Positions 36,669-46,782 are shown, counted from the stretch's first letter. The stretch is 64,000 nt of DNA from Clostridiaceae bacterium (GCA_009911065.1 QXWR01000016.1:1-64000); one strand, 5' to 3'. Translations and numbers: made by a program. The notes: generated by a model not told the origin, from the sequence alone.

Positions 36669-37448
36669 ATGAAATATTTCACTAAAAAATATGGACAGTA
36701 TGAATTTTTATTTTCTGAATTAGTTAAACGTGATTTTAATAAACGATACAAGAGAAGTGTACTTGGTATATTATGGAGTATGCTGGCGCCTCTTTTTCAA
36801 CTTCTTGTAATGAGCTTTGTTTTTAAACGAGTATTTGGACATTCTATGGCTCATTTTACTATATATCTTTTTGCCGGACAACTTATGTTTAATTTTTTTA
36901 AAGAAGCAACGAATAATGGAATGTCTTCTATTATTTCTAATGCGGGAATTATCACAAAGGTTACAGTCCCTAAATATCTATTTTTGATTTCTAAAGTTAT
37001 GGCTGCTTCGATTAATTTTGTCTTAACTTTAGGAATCTTTTTTGTTTTTGTCGCATTAGACCGAATTTCTTTTACATGGAAATTTATTATGTTAATCTAT
37101 CCCATTGGTTGCCTATTTATTTTAATTATTGGAACAGGTTTGATTTTATCTGCTATGTATGTATTTTTTAAAGACATACAGTATTTGTATGATATTTTTA
37201 CCCTAGCTCTTATGTATTTTTCAGCAATCTTCTATGATGTAAGCATCTTTTCCGGGAGCCGAATGGAGAAATTATTATATATAAATCCTATTTTTGTTTA
37301 TATTAACTATGTAAGACAAATTGTACTTTTCGATCAAATTCCGTCTTTGACGTATCATTTATATTCACTTGTGTATGCATTAGTTATTCTAAGAATTGGA
37401 ACCTGGATGTACAAAAAATATAATTATATGTTTTTATACTATATATAA
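36669..37448 (+). CDS. ABC-2 type polysaccharide export permease (Wzm/TagG-like)
   Basis: A 259-residue permease with six membrane segments. The cytoplasmic start (KYGQYEFLFSELVKRDFNKRYKRSVLGILWSMLAPL) is the hallmark of TagG/Wzm-type exporters of undecaprenyl-linked polymers. It pairs with the ATPase directly downstream. GGAG lies before the ATG. Its presence means the right-arm glycan leaves the cell fully assembled via ABC export, unlike the Wzx/Wzy route of the left arm. Confidence 0.88.
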   Translation: MKYFTKKYGQYEFLFSELVKRDFNKRYKRSVLGILWSMLAPLFQLLVMSFVFKRVFGHSMAHFTIYLFAGQLMFNFFKEATNNGMSSIISNAGIITKVTVPKYLFLISKVMAASINFVLTLGIFFVFVALDRISFTWKFIMLIYPIGCLFILIIGTGLILSAMYVFFKDIQYLYDIFTLALMYFSAIFYDVSIFSGSRMEKLLYINPIFVYINYVRQIVLFDQIPSLTYHLYSLVYALVILRIGTWMYKKYNYMFLYYI

Positions 37449-37469
37449 TTCTTAATATGAGGATGATTT

Positions 37470-38201
37470 ATGGTTGATGTTAAAGATGTATCGGTGAAAT
37501 ATATCCTGGGAGATATTAAAGAATTATCATTAAAGGAATTTTTTATACGAAAATTAAAAGGTGAAGTGATTACTCAGGAATTTTGGGCTTTACGCAATAT
37601 TACCTTTCATATTAATAAAGGAGAACTATTAGGAATTATTGGTTCCAACGGTTCGGGAAAATCTACCATATTGAAAGTTCTTTCCGGAATTATGCCTCCT
37701 TCCAATGGAGCGATATCTGTAAATGGTAATATTGCACCAATTTTGGAGTTGTCTGCCGGCTTTGATGGAGAAATGACAGTAAAAGAAAATATCTTTTTAA
37801 GAGGGGCTTTACTGGGGTATACAAGGAAATTTATTACAGATAAATATAAAGAGATTATTGAATTTGCTGAATTAAAAGATTTTGAAAATGTTGCTTTTCG
37901 CAAATTATCTTCTGGTATGAAATCAAAACTGGCATTCTCTTTAGCTTCCTTTGTAACCCCTGATATTCTAATTTTAGATGAAGTTTTATCAGTCGGTGAT
38001 ATCGCTTTTCGAAAAAAAAGTGAAAAAAGAATGTATGAATTATTTGACAGTGGTGTAACCACTATACTGGTATCTCATTCTATTGCTCAAATTCGGGAAA
38101 TGTGTACAAAAGTGCTTTGGCTGGAACAGGGAAAAATGAATGGATTTGGAGATACAAAAGCCCTTTGTGATGATTATGAAAAATATATGATAAAAAAATG
38201 A
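37470..38201 (+). CDS. ABC exporter ATPase (Wzt/TagH-like, no glycan-binding domain)
   Basis: A 243-residue nucleotide-binding subunit: GSNGSGKST (about 57-65) Walker A, LSSGMKSKLAFS signature, ILILDEVLSVGD Walker B, VSHS H-loop. It ends at the ATPase domain, so it lacks the C-terminal carbohydrate-binding module that many Wzt proteins use to read chain ends. With the permease upstream it should export the heptose-containing or teichoic-type polymer. Confidence 0.9.
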   Translation: MVDVKDVSVKYILGDIKELSLKEFFIRKLKGEVITQEFWALRNITFHINKGELLGIIGSNGSGKSTILKVLSGIMPPSNGAISVNGNIAPILELSAGFDGEMTVKENIFLRGALLGYTRKFITDKYKEIIEFAELKDFENVAFRKLSSGMKSKLAFSLASFVTPDILILDEVLSVGDIAFRKKSEKRMYELFDSGVTTILVSHSIAQIREMCTKVLWLEQGKMNGFGDTKALCDDYEKYMIKK

Positions 38202-38220
38202 TAAAAGAAGGATTAAAATT

Positions 38221-39291
38221 ATGCCAAGAATATCTGTAGTAATGCCAATCTATAATAGCAGAAAACATCTAAGGGCTGCTGTTGATAGTGTGCTTGCACA
38301 GACCTTCCAGGATTGGGAATTATTGGCAATTAATGAGTTTGGTTCTCTTGATGGATCAGCAGAAATTATTATGGAATATAGTCAAAAGGACCCTAGAATC
38401 CACTTCATACAAAATACAAAGTTGCTGGGCTTGGCAGAATCGCTTAATAAAGGAATCTGTTTGGCAAAAGGTGAGTTTATTGCAAGACTAGATGCCGATG
38501 ATTTAGCTCATCCCAAACGTTTCCAAAAACAAGTTCAATTTATGGAACAATATCCAAATGTAATTGTATGCGGGACATATCAGCATCATTTTGGACCAGA
38601 AACCGATTGGATTCATATGCCTTCAACAGATCCGAAACAATGTAGAGCAAATTTGTTATTTTTTTGTGACTTGTGTCATTCGACTTTAATGTTAAGAAAA
38701 CAAACTTTGTTAGATTACGATTTATTTTATGATAGTTCTTATTTAGCAGAGGATTACGAACTTTGGACCCGTGTTATTGAGTTTGGAGATATTGCAAATA
38801 TTCCGGAAGTGCTGGGAAAGTACAGATGGGGGCAGGAAAACATTACTCAAAAAAAACTGGATTCTTTGTATGAAGAAAGTGGAACAATTATTGCCAACAG
38901 TCTAAAAAGAAATTTAGGGATCGTTTTAACCGATCAGCAGAAACAAATGGTAAGAAATTGGAAAAATCCCGTTAATGAAATTGACAGAGATAGTAGAGGA
39001 CAGTTTTTTTCTGACTTAGAAAAATTGCTAAGAACAATTTATGAAAAAAATAAAAATGATTTATTTTATGATGAAAATGCTTTATTAAATAGCATTGCGA
39101 AAAAATGGATTGAAGTTCGTTACAGGCAGCCTTTTTACACAAACATACAATGTTCTACGATTGATGATATTTTTAAAAATAGAAGTATGTACTATCTTTG
39201 GAAGCGAATCAAAATATTTTGGCAGTGTAATAAAGGAATCAATCGAAAAATTAAGAAGATTCATAAAAAATTCAAGGAGATTATGTTATGA
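38221..39291 (+). CDS. GT2 family glycosyltransferase (EFGS-loop subgroup)
   Basis: A 356-residue GT-A enzyme: ISVVMPIYNSRKHLRAAVDS, NEFGSLDGS where most GT2s have NDGSTDGS, and ARLDADDLAHPKRF (DxD from D91). WIHMPSTDPKQCRANLLFFC and AEDYELWTRVIE follow. It closely parallels the second GT2 domain of the 1135-residue enzyme downstream. Its TGA overlaps the ATG of the next gene, a TagF-like protein, so the pair (GT2 then TagF-like) is the split form of what the 1135-residue gene has as a fusion. Confidence 0.84.
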   Translation: MPRISVVMPIYNSRKHLRAAVDSVLAQTFQDWELLAINEFGSLDGSAEIIMEYSQKDPRIHFIQNTKLLGLAESLNKGICLAKGEFIARLDADDLAHPKRFQKQVQFMEQYPNVIVCGTYQHHFGPETDWIHMPSTDPKQCRANLLFFCDLCHSTLMLRKQTLLDYDLFYDSSYLAEDYELWTRVIEFGDIANIPEVLGKYRWGQENITQKKLDSLYEESGTIIANSLKRNLGIVLTDQQKQMVRNWKNPVNEIDRDSRGQFFSDLEKLLRTIYEKNKNDLFYDENALLNSIAKKWIEVRYRQPFYTNIQCSTIDDIFKNRSMYYLWKRIKIFWQCNKGINRKIKKIHKKFKEIML

Positions 39292-40616
39292 ACAAATATA
39301 TTAAATTTGTTCTTTCACCATTGATTAAACGAATACAGATAGAGGAAGAAAAAATAATCTGTGAAATTAAAAATGAAATTAGAACATCAACTGAGGCGCT
39401 CCAAAGGGAATTTCAAAATGTGCAGTATTCAATAAATCAAGTCCCTTTGTATTCCGGAGAAAAAATACGAATCCTATTCCTTTTTCAAGTTGCCTCTTTT
39501 TGGCCATCTATGGAGCCTTTATATGAAGAGCTTTCCAAAGACTGTCGGTTTCATACCAAACTGCTTTGCTATGATGAAAATTATGATAAGACCATTAAAA
39601 CTGAAACTGCCCGACAATTTCTGAAGGAAAAGAAAATTCCTTATTTCACTTATGAAGAGTTTAATATAGATTCGTTTCGGCCTCACATTGTTTTTGTTCA
39701 AACGCCATATGACTCAAATCGTACTCAAAGATTTAAAACTGGTTTCCTAAAAAGCAAAGGATATCGTATTATTTATATTCCATATGGAATCGAAATATCA
39801 GCCACAGAACATGCAAAAAGAGATCATTTTAACAGAGATGTTGTCTTAAATTGTTGGAAACTTTATACATTATCTGATGTGATGAAAAAAGACTATTTCA
39901 AATACTGTGGAAATGCTTCTGCTGTCTGCGCTCTAGGACTCCCCAGATTTGATGCCTTATATCATTCAGAAGAATATCCTTTGGCAAATAAGATTAAAAA
40001 GAAAGCTTCTGGACGAAAAATTGTTTTGTGGAAAGTGCATTTTCCAAAAGTAATTTCTGAAAAAGGAAAAAACAAATTAGTAACTCCGTATATAGAAGAA
40101 TATATTGCTTTTGCAAAAACTCTTAAAAATTACAAAGACTTGTTCTTTATTTTTATGCCTCACCCCAGATTTTATGAATTTAATGATGATGTGAATGTAA
40201 GAAAGAATATAAAAATATTGATTCAAATTCTAAAAAAAACAGAAAATGTATATATAGACACAAATGATGATTACAGAAATTCATTAATTCATTCCCAAAG
40301 TGTTATTGTAGATCGCAGCGGTGTGATGGTAGAAGCAGGAAGTTTAGGAGTCCCTGTTTTGTATATGTATAATCCTGATTATAAAGAACCATTATCGGAT
40401 GCGATTCAACCGTTAGTTAATACTTATTATCAAGGTAAAAATTATAAAGACATGGAATTATTTTTGCATATGTGTCAAAAAGGAGAAGATCCATTAAAAT
40501 CGAAGCGAAGCTACGCTTTTAAGCGTTGTGTGCCATATTTTGACGGAAAATGCAGCAGTAGAATAATCGAAAATATCATACAATCATTAGCTTACGAAAA
40601 CAATATAAAAAAATAG
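39288..40616 (+). CDS. CDP-glycerol glycerophosphotransferase-like (TagB/TagF family) transferase
   Basis: A 442-residue GT-B-type protein. KIRILFLFQVASFWPSMEPL opens the fold near residue 61; GYRIIYIPYGIEIS, MPHPRFYEFND and VIVDRSGVMVEAGSLGVPVL (about 345-364) match the TagB/TagF family, where the HP and the Asp-Arg-Ser stretch bind the CDP-polyol. It would add a phosphopolyol to the glycan; the donor is not identifiable. About 60 residues at the N-terminus are an amphipathic helix suited to membrane binding. Strongly similar to the last third of the next gene product. Confidence 0.75.
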   Translation: MNKYIKFVLSPLIKRIQIEEEKIICEIKNEIRTSTEALQREFQNVQYSINQVPLYSGEKIRILFLFQVASFWPSMEPLYEELSKDCRFHTKLLCYDENYDKTIKTETARQFLKEKKIPYFTYEEFNIDSFRPHIVFVQTPYDSNRTQRFKTGFLKSKGYRIIYIPYGIEISATEHAKRDHFNRDVVLNCWKLYTLSDVMKKDYFKYCGNASAVCALGLPRFDALYHSEEYPLANKIKKKASGRKIVLWKVHFPKVISEKGKNKLVTPYIEEYIAFAKTLKNYKDLFFIFMPHPRFYEFNDDVNVRKNIKILIQILKKTENVYIDTNDDYRNSLIHSQSVIVDRSGVMVEAGSLGVPVLYMYNPDYKEPLSDAIQPLVNTYYQGKNYKDMELFLHMCQKGEDPLKSKRSYAFKRCVPYFDGKCSSRIIENIIQSLAYENNIKK

Positions 40617-40654
40617 GATCAAAAGAGCGGTTAGCCGTAAATAAAGGAGAAAAA

Positions 40655-43600
40655 ATGAGCAGGGTGTCCATTATCATGCCAGTATACAATGGCATACATT
40701 TCATTGAGGAATCTATTAAAAGCATAAAGAAACAAACTTTTACAGATTGGGAATTTATTATTGTAAATGAATTTGGCAGTGATGATGGCAGCCGTGAAGT
40801 AATCCAAAAGTATGCCAAAACAGATAACCGAATAAAATTGTTACAAAACAAAGAAAGACTGGGATTAGCAGAATCTTTGAATCAGGGAATTTTGATAGCT
40901 CAAGGAGAATATATAGCTCGTGTAGATGTTGATGATCCTTCTTATCCGAAACGGCTTCAGAAACAAGTTGAATATTTGGATACACATAAGGACATTACTT
41001 TGTGTGGAACAATTCAACGAAGTGTAACTCCAACAGCAAAAACGGTTCAAAAAGTATCAACAGATGTAGATACTTTAAGAGCTTCTATGTTGTTTGGATG
41101 TGAAATCAGCCATTGTTCCGTAATGTTTCGGAAAGAGTATTTTTTGAAAAATAATTTAAAATACGATAAAAATGCCTTATCTGAAGATTATGATTTATGG
41201 ATGAAAATCATCTTTGACACAAAAATCACCAACATAGATGAGGTTTTAGTAGATCATCGCTGGGGATTTGAAAATATCAGCATAAAAAAAGGAGAACGTT
41301 TACGGGAAGAATCACGAAAGATTAGTAAGAAGGCATTAATCAAGTATTTTAATATAGATATTGAAAAAGAACAAATTGACCAATATCTCTTATCAGGGTG
41401 GAACAGTAAACCAATCGAATATGCAAAAAATCATAGAGAAATATTTCTAAAAGATGGCTATCGATTATTATCCATGATAGAAGAAAAAAATGCAGAATTG
41501 TCATTGATTCACCCAGCGGCTTTGAAAAAGGTAATGAAGCGGAAATGGGACTGGATTTGTGAATGCTGTGGCGCAGTCTATAATAAAGAATTAAACAGCC
41601 AAAAAGGGAAATCACCTATATTACAACATCAGCCGCTCATTAGTGTAATACTTCCTGTTTATAATAGTGCGGTCTATTTAAGATTAGCAGTTGACAGTGT
41701 TTTAGCACAATCTTATTCAAATTGGGAATTATTGTTAATAAATGAATATGAAAGTGATGATGGAAGTGTAGAAATATGTAAACGATATGAGCAGGAAGAT
41801 TCCCGTATTCATTTTATTCAAAATGAGCAAAAGCTAGGTCTGGGCAATTCTCTTAACAAGGGTTTTCTCCAAGCAAAAGGAAAATATATTGCCAGATTGG
41901 ATGCAGATGATATTGCACATCCTGACCGTTTCCAAAAACAGATAAGAGTTTTAGAAGAAAATAAAGACATTGGAATTTGCGGTTCCTGGCAGCATCATTT
42001 CGGTAATGTTGACTGGAACCATAAACCTGCTGAGAATCCTGAACAATGTAAGGCAAATTTATTATTCTGGTGCGATTTGTGCCATTCTACATTAATGCTT
42101 CGTAAGTCTGTAGTAAAAAAATATCATTTATACTTTAACCCAGATTATCAAGCTGAAGATTTTGAATTATGGACAAGGGCATTAAAAGTCACAAAAATAG
42201 TTAATATACCAGAAGTGCTAGGAGAATATCGATGTTCAGAAGAGAATATTACGATTTCCAAGTGGGGGGAATTAAGAGAAGAAAGCGGACATCTTGTTGC
42301 AAAACAGTTGAAAGACAATTTATCCATGGCTATTCCTAAAGAAAAGCATTATTTATTAAATGGCTGGGGAAATATATATACAGAAGTTGAAAAAAATAAA
42401 AAAGAGGAAATGCTGGAACAATTGAAAAAGATCCTTTTGCATATATGGAGTAAAAATAAAAAAATTCAATTTTACAGTGAATCGGAATTATTAACTGCTC
42501 TTAATAGTAAATGGAGATGGGCTAAGTATAACGAAGACTGGCATAATATGCGAAATCCTTATTGCATTCAGCGGGTTTTTGATGACCATTACCCTCTTTC
42601 AACCAAAGTAAGGATAAAAAGATTTTTAAATGAAAATAAGGGAATTAATAAAAAAGTAATAAAATGTATGGAACATATTTTTAAACCTATGACCGAATCT
42701 GTCATAAAAGAAATTTTTTCAACGGAAGACAAAATATGTAAACACATTAATAATATCACTTGGAATCGTATTCAGTTTATACTGAGAAAACAGGATGCCC
42801 GAATTTGGAAGGCAGAACGGGAAACACGGGTAAATCAGCAATTAATAAGTGAACTTCTCTTTCAGACCAATGTCCGCCCAGTAAATAAACAAGAAAAAAT
42901 AAGAATTGTTTTTCTTTTTCAGGTTGCATCTTTTTGGCCGTCTATAGAATCTTTTTATGAGTCTGTTTTAAAAGATAACCGATTTGCAGTTAAACTTTTA
43001 TGCTATGATGAGGACTATGATAAAACAATCAAAACAGATACAACTCGCGAATATCTGCTGAATAAGTATTCTGATTTTGAAATATACGAAAAATTTGACA
43101 TAGATGCTTTTTCTCCCCATATTGTTGTAGTGCAAACTCCATACGACACAAACCGAGCACAAAGATACAAGACCTTTTTCTTGAGAAGTAAGGGGTATCG
43201 TATTGTATATATTCCATATGGAATTGAAATTGCAGATACAGATCATGCAAAACAGGCACATTTTAATGAAAGTGTAATACAGAATTGTTGGAGACTGTAC
43301 ACCTTATCTGAGACTATGAAAAAAGATTACTTTAAATATTGTACGAATGCAACTGCTGTTCGCGCTATCGGATTGCCTAAATTTGATGCACTTTATGAAC
43401 CTGAAAAATTCCCATTACCGGACGAAATCAGACAACTATCCAATGGGCGTAAGATTATATTATGGAAGGTCCATTTTCCTAAAGTTATATCAGAAAATGG
43501 AAAAAAGATTTTGGTAACGCCATACATAGAAGAATACGTTTCTTTTGCAAAAAAAATACAGCAATATGGTAATTTGTTTTTTATTTTCATGCCGCATCCA

Positions 43601-44062
43601 AGATTTCAGGAATTTAATGATGATATTCAGGTCAAACGAAAACTGGAACTCTTAATCCATATTCTTCAAAAAGCTGACAATGTTTATATTGATAATCAAG
43701 ATGATTATCGGTATTCGTTATGTAATGCAGATTCTATCATTATAGATCGAAGCGCTGTAATGGTGGAGGCGGGGAGTAGGAATGTTCCCGTTTTATATAT
43801 GTACAATCCAGATTTCAATGAGCCATTGACTGAGGCAATTGCTCCTTTAATTGAAAGTTATTATCAGGGGACTACCAGCAATGACATGGAAGAATTTTTG
43901 GATATGTGTCAAAAAAATGAAGACCCATTATGGATTAAGAGAAAGAAAGCATTTGCTCAATGTATTCCTTATTTTGACGGGAAGTGTGGAGAAAGAATAA
44001 AGGAAGATATTATTGAGGCTTTAGAAGCAGAGAAAAACTTGATTCCTTTAGAAAAAGATTAA
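40655..44062 (+). CDS. Three-domain transferase: GT2 - GT2 - TagF-like
   Basis: An 1135-residue enzyme. Domain 1 (1-~320) is GT2 with VNEFGSDDGS and ARVDVDDPSYPKRL. Domain 2 (~326-680) is GT2 with PLISVILPVYNSAVYL, NEYESDDGS and ARLDADDIAHPDRF. Domain 3 (~748-1135) is TagB/TagF-like with KIRIVFLFQVASFWPS, MPHPRFQEFND and IIIDRSAVMVEAGSRNVPVL. Domains 2 and 3 repeat the two preceding single genes, so the gene looks like a fusion of a duplicated GT2/TagF-like pair with one more GT2. Such an enzyme could build a whole sugar-sugar-phosphopolyol unit without releasing the acceptor, as dual-domain capsule polymerases do. Confidence 0.8.
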   Translation: MSRVSIIMPVYNGIHFIEESIKSIKKQTFTDWEFIIVNEFGSDDGSREVIQKYAKTDNRIKLLQNKERLGLAESLNQGILIAQGEYIARVDVDDPSYPKRLQKQVEYLDTHKDITLCGTIQRSVTPTAKTVQKVSTDVDTLRASMLFGCEISHCSVMFRKEYFLKNNLKYDKNALSEDYDLWMKIIFDTKITNIDEVLVDHRWGFENISIKKGERLREESRKISKKALIKYFNIDIEKEQIDQYLLSGWNSKPIEYAKNHREIFLKDGYRLLSMIEEKNAELSLIHPAALKKVMKRKWDWICECCGAVYNKELNSQKGKSPILQHQPLISVILPVYNSAVYLRLAVDSVLAQSYSNWELLLINEYESDDGSVEICKRYEQEDSRIHFIQNEQKLGLGNSLNKGFLQAKGKYIARLDADDIAHPDRFQKQIRVLEENKDIGICGSWQHHFGNVDWNHKPAENPEQCKANLLFWCDLCHSTLMLRKSVVKKYHLYFNPDYQAEDFELWTRALKVTKIVNIPEVLGEYRCSEENITISKWGELREESGHLVAKQLKDNLSMAIPKEKHYLLNGWGNIYTEVEKNKKEEMLEQLKKILLHIWSKNKKIQFYSESELLTALNSKWRWAKYNEDWHNMRNPYCIQRVFDDHYPLSTKVRIKRFLNENKGINKKVIKCMEHIFKPMTESVIKEIFSTEDKICKHINNITWNRIQFILRKQDARIWKAERETRVNQQLISELLFQTNVRPVNKQEKIRIVFLFQVASFWPSIESFYESVLKDNRFAVKLLCYDEDYDKTIKTDTTREYLLNKYSDFEIYEKFDIDAFSPHIVVVQTPYDTNRAQRYKTFFLRSKGYRIVYIPYGIEIADTDHAKQAHFNESVIQNCWRLYTLSETMKKDYFKYCTNATAVRAIGLPKFDALYEPEKFPLPDEIRQLSNGRKIILWKVHFPKVISENGKKILVTPYIEEYVSFAKKIQQYGNLFFIFMPHPRFQEFNDDIQVKRKLELLIHILQKADNVYIDNQDDYRYSLCNADSIIIDRSAVMVEAGSRNVPVLYMYNPDFNEPLTEAIAPLIESYYQGTTSNDMEEFLDMCQKNEDPLWIKRKKAFAQCIPYFDGKCGERIKEDIIEALEAEKNLIPLEKD

Positions 44063-44102
44063 TATAGTTACAGAAATTATAGGTATAATAGGAGAAAATG
44101 AA

Positions 44103-46371
44103 TTGAAGTGTACAATTCTTTTAAATAATATTTTTGAAAAATTGAAAGAACCTTTTACCTATACGATTATAGCAGCTTTTGCTATATTATGTTCCTGTTT
44201 TTGCATTACTGTCAATCAATATGCAATAAGGGAAACTTATTCCGAAAAGACAGAAAATATGGGGGTTTCTCCTTTTCTTGAATCTGGAACTATAATTCAT
44301 CAGGAAATTAACGTCAATGGCGAAATTACAGAATTAGAATTAATGACAGAAGGAATATCAGAAGGAGATAATGGAAGTATTAAAGTACTATTAAAACATC
44401 CAAAGGGAAGCTGGTCAGAGTATTTTTTATTTGATGAAATTTTTAAAAATGGACAACGTATTTCCATAAAATTACCTTCTGGCATAGTTGGACCACTGGA
44501 TGTCTATATATCAGGATCGAATCATGTAAAACCGATAGTTTTAAAAACACGTTCCGAAAAATTATTGGGACAATATGACATTAATGGAGCAATTCAAAAT
44601 GGCAATCTCCTTGTAACAGTAAAAACGGCAGTCATACCAAGATATACTTATCTACGCATTTGTTTATTGGTATTTATGTTGCTTGTCTTTGGGTTTCACA
44701 TATTTATGTACCGATTTTCTGAAAATAAACGAGAGAAAGGACTATATTGGTTAGCTGTTGTATATATCTTTTGTACAATTAGTATTCGTTATCCTATAAG
44801 CACACTATTGGCAGAACCATATTGGGAAACTCTTACAAATTTTAGTCATCAAACATTAGTCAGGGGCATCCGCGGAAGCTTTTTTCTTGATGACGCTGGT
44901 TACTGGCCTTTGCTTCCTAGGTTGATTTCATATGTTATCATATTCTTATTTTATCAAAAAAAGTATATGGGCATATTTTATGGTATTATTTGTTTGAGTA
45001 TTATAGTTGGATTAACAGCAGAATTTGTTAAAGCCAAATATAGTAGATATTTATTTTTGGAGGCTCGATTTATTATCTCCCTTTTTATAGGTGTAACTCG
45101 TTATTTAGAAATTTCGCAAATGTTATTACTACATAATATAGCCTATATGGGGATATTTGTAATTATTTTCGTGTTCCTAAATGATTTGGATGTAATGCCT
45201 TCCCACATGCGGGGGGGTATTTTTCATAACATTTCTTTTTACTTGCAGTAAACCACAATACATTGGTTTAATTCCTCTCATGTTATTGTTAATTGCAACA
45301 AAATGGAATCAAATTGGGACAAGAAAACTGCAATATTGCTTAATATGTTGTATAGGTCCTTTTTTACAAATATTATATTTGTTAAGTGGCTTGGCAGAAG
45401 ACAGTCATCCTGGAAAAAGAGTTGGAGGATTATTTCATAATGTATTCGAAACTTGCTACACATATATTCAAAACTTCCTCTATTTTTTTGCCGATTTCAA
45501 CAAAAATGTTAAAAATACTGGATTGTTTTTAAATATTCTTATTGGCTTGGTTTTATTACTTATATTATTGAAGCTTATCACTTTACATAAAGATAACAGA
45601 AGTTTATTTTCCATTTCACTGTTTTTATGGGGTTTAGGTATAACCTTCAGTAATGCAATAACAGGAAGGATGGCTCAAACTATAGATCAATCTGCTTTCT
45701 TATCTGCCACATCATATACTAGCGGACGTGGAGAGTTTTTAGTATATGTAGGAATCCTATTTTTTTGCATAATGGTTATTTCTGATCATTTTCTTGTTAT
45801 TTATGATTTAAAATGGAAAAAGATAATTTTATCTATTGTGCTAATTCTATGTGTTTGTCGTTTTTCAAAAAATATGCTTGGAAGTACTGAATTTGAAACC
45901 AGGACAAATTGGAGACAATTTGCTTCTATGTTGGATGAACCAGAATATGCAATACCCGTTATAGAAAGAGATTCTTTTATTACTCAAAATGCAGATGTAT
46001 TTTATTATGGTCAGCGAAAATTAGGAGAATCTAAGGTACGACAAAGTAGCAGGGTAGCATCAGAAAATCAGATTGATAAAATGATGATTTCTTTGCTGGA
46101 TGTAGGGGATACCATCAAAGATCGCAAGGTTATTTCTATATACACAAAAAAGCTATATATCTCCCAACCAAACGAAATATATGTTTTACTATTTAATAAA
46201 AATGGAGATGTTTTAGCATATAGTCAAGGAATTATAGAGTACGACCGATCACTTATTGGTTTTCAATTTGAAGAAAAAGTTTATGATGTTAGTCATGTTG
46301 GATTTTATTGTTCAAAAAATGGGATGCCTTATGAAGTTAGACCAGAAATATTTATTGCAGTTTCTCACTAA
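44103..46371 (+). CDS. Phase-variable polytopic membrane protein, paralogue A; OFF (G7)
   Basis: Two frames (44103-45251 and 45280-46371) become one 756-residue protein if the G tract at 45211 has 9 bases. The start is TTG with AGGAG 8 nt upstream; paralogue B uses the same arrangement. Plan: one helix at about 17-38 (YTIIAAFAILCSCFCITV), an extracytoplasmic beta-rich domain (about 60-180), then about 11 helices with the conserved loop FFLDDAGYWPLLPRL, a soluble C-terminus of about 130 residues. The loop with paired acids after a helix recalls GT-C glycosyltransferases, but I do not recognise the family. It probably modifies the exported glycan outside the membrane. Confidence 0.7.
45211..45217 (+). 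repeat. Poly-G tract, 7 G (frame-switching site, paralogue A)
   Basis: ATG-CGG-GGG-GGT leads to a stop at 45249-45251. With 6, 9 or 12 G the reading is CGG-(GGG)n-GTA-TTT-TTC-ATA and continues through SKPQYIGL. With 9 the number of residues between NDL and SKPQY (20) equals that in paralogue C, which has no tract here. Confidence 0.85.
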
Positions 46372-46433
46372 TTTTTAATAATTGATAGATACCAGATAAG
46401 GATAAATTTTTTGACCTATATAGGTTCTTTTGA

Positions 46434-46462
46434 TTGAGTATCAGCTATCCATATGTTATAAT
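46434..46462 (+). promoter_or_regulatory. Promoter of the holin-like toxin mRNA
   Basis: TTGAGT (46434-46439), 17 nt, TATAAT (46457-46462), about 80 nt before the toxin start. The leader contains CCCTC and GAGGG arms (about 46511-46533) around the ribosome site, so the toxin mRNA is probably folded to limit translation. Confidence 0.72.
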
Positions 46463-46542
46463 GAACTTGTGTAATTGAAAAGAAAGTAGGATGCGATTTT
46501 CCGATGGATGCCCTCTAGTCTAACGAAAGAGGGTGATGCCCT

Positions 46543-46623
46543 ATGAGTATAATGGAAGTTCTTACATTATTACTTGTATTGTTTGCGGCTCTGTCTTACA
46601 TAGACAATCATAAAAAGAAATAA
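46543..46623 (+). CDS. Holin-like type I toxin, 26 residues
   Basis: A 26-residue peptide: a short N-terminus (MSIMEV), one membrane helix (LTLLLVLFAALSYI) and a basic tail (DNHKKK). This is the form of the holin-like type I toxins of Firmicutes (TxpA/BsrG-type group): Glu near residue 5, one helix, Lys-rich end. GAGGG precedes the ATG in a structured leader. A convergent antisense RNA with a consensus promoter overlaps its 3' end. The toxin would insert in the membrane when antitoxin RNA is lost. It lies alone between paralogues A and B, with its own promoter. Confidence 0.75.
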   Translation: MSIMEVLTLLLVLFAALSYIDNHKKK

Positions 46624-46708
46624 GCATCCCTACCGCCCAAGTTTGGATGCTTATTTCTTATAATCATTTTTACTGAGGGCAATCGGAGATTCAAATCCGA
46701 TCACTTCT
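46612..46708 (-). ncRNA. Antisense antitoxin RNA of the type I toxin
   Basis: Predicted to start near 46708 from the promoter at 46743-46715 and to run left across the toxin's terminator and last codons. It has a 5' hairpin (TCGGA 46687-46683 region with TCCGA 46700-46696) and ends with the shared 12-bp stem followed on this strand by CTTTTTATG. About 95 nt complementary to the toxin mRNA 3' end, the geometry of txpA/ratA and bsrG/SR4. Ends are estimated. Confidence 0.6.
46618..46656. terminator. Shared hairpin terminator of toxin mRNA and antitoxin RNA
   Basis: AAATAAGCATCC (46618-46629) and GGATGCTTATTT (46645-46656) form a perfect 12-bp stem that overlaps the toxin stop codon. On the plus strand it is followed by CTTATAATCATTTTT, on the minus strand by CTTTTTATG, so it can serve both RNAs. 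Confidence 0.75.
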
Positions 46709-46714
46709 AAGTAG

Positions 46715-46743
46715 ATTATACATGAGAGCTGCTTGATTTTCAA
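46715..46743 (-). promoter_or_regulatory. Promoter of the antitoxin RNA
   Basis: On the minus strand TTGAAA (46743-46738), 17 nt, TATAAT (46720-46715): near-consensus, stronger than the toxin promoter, as expected for a constitutive antitoxin RNA. Confidence 0.75.
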
Positions 46744-46782
46744 GTGGCTCTTTATATTTTTTATCAAAAAGGAGATAGTAAA

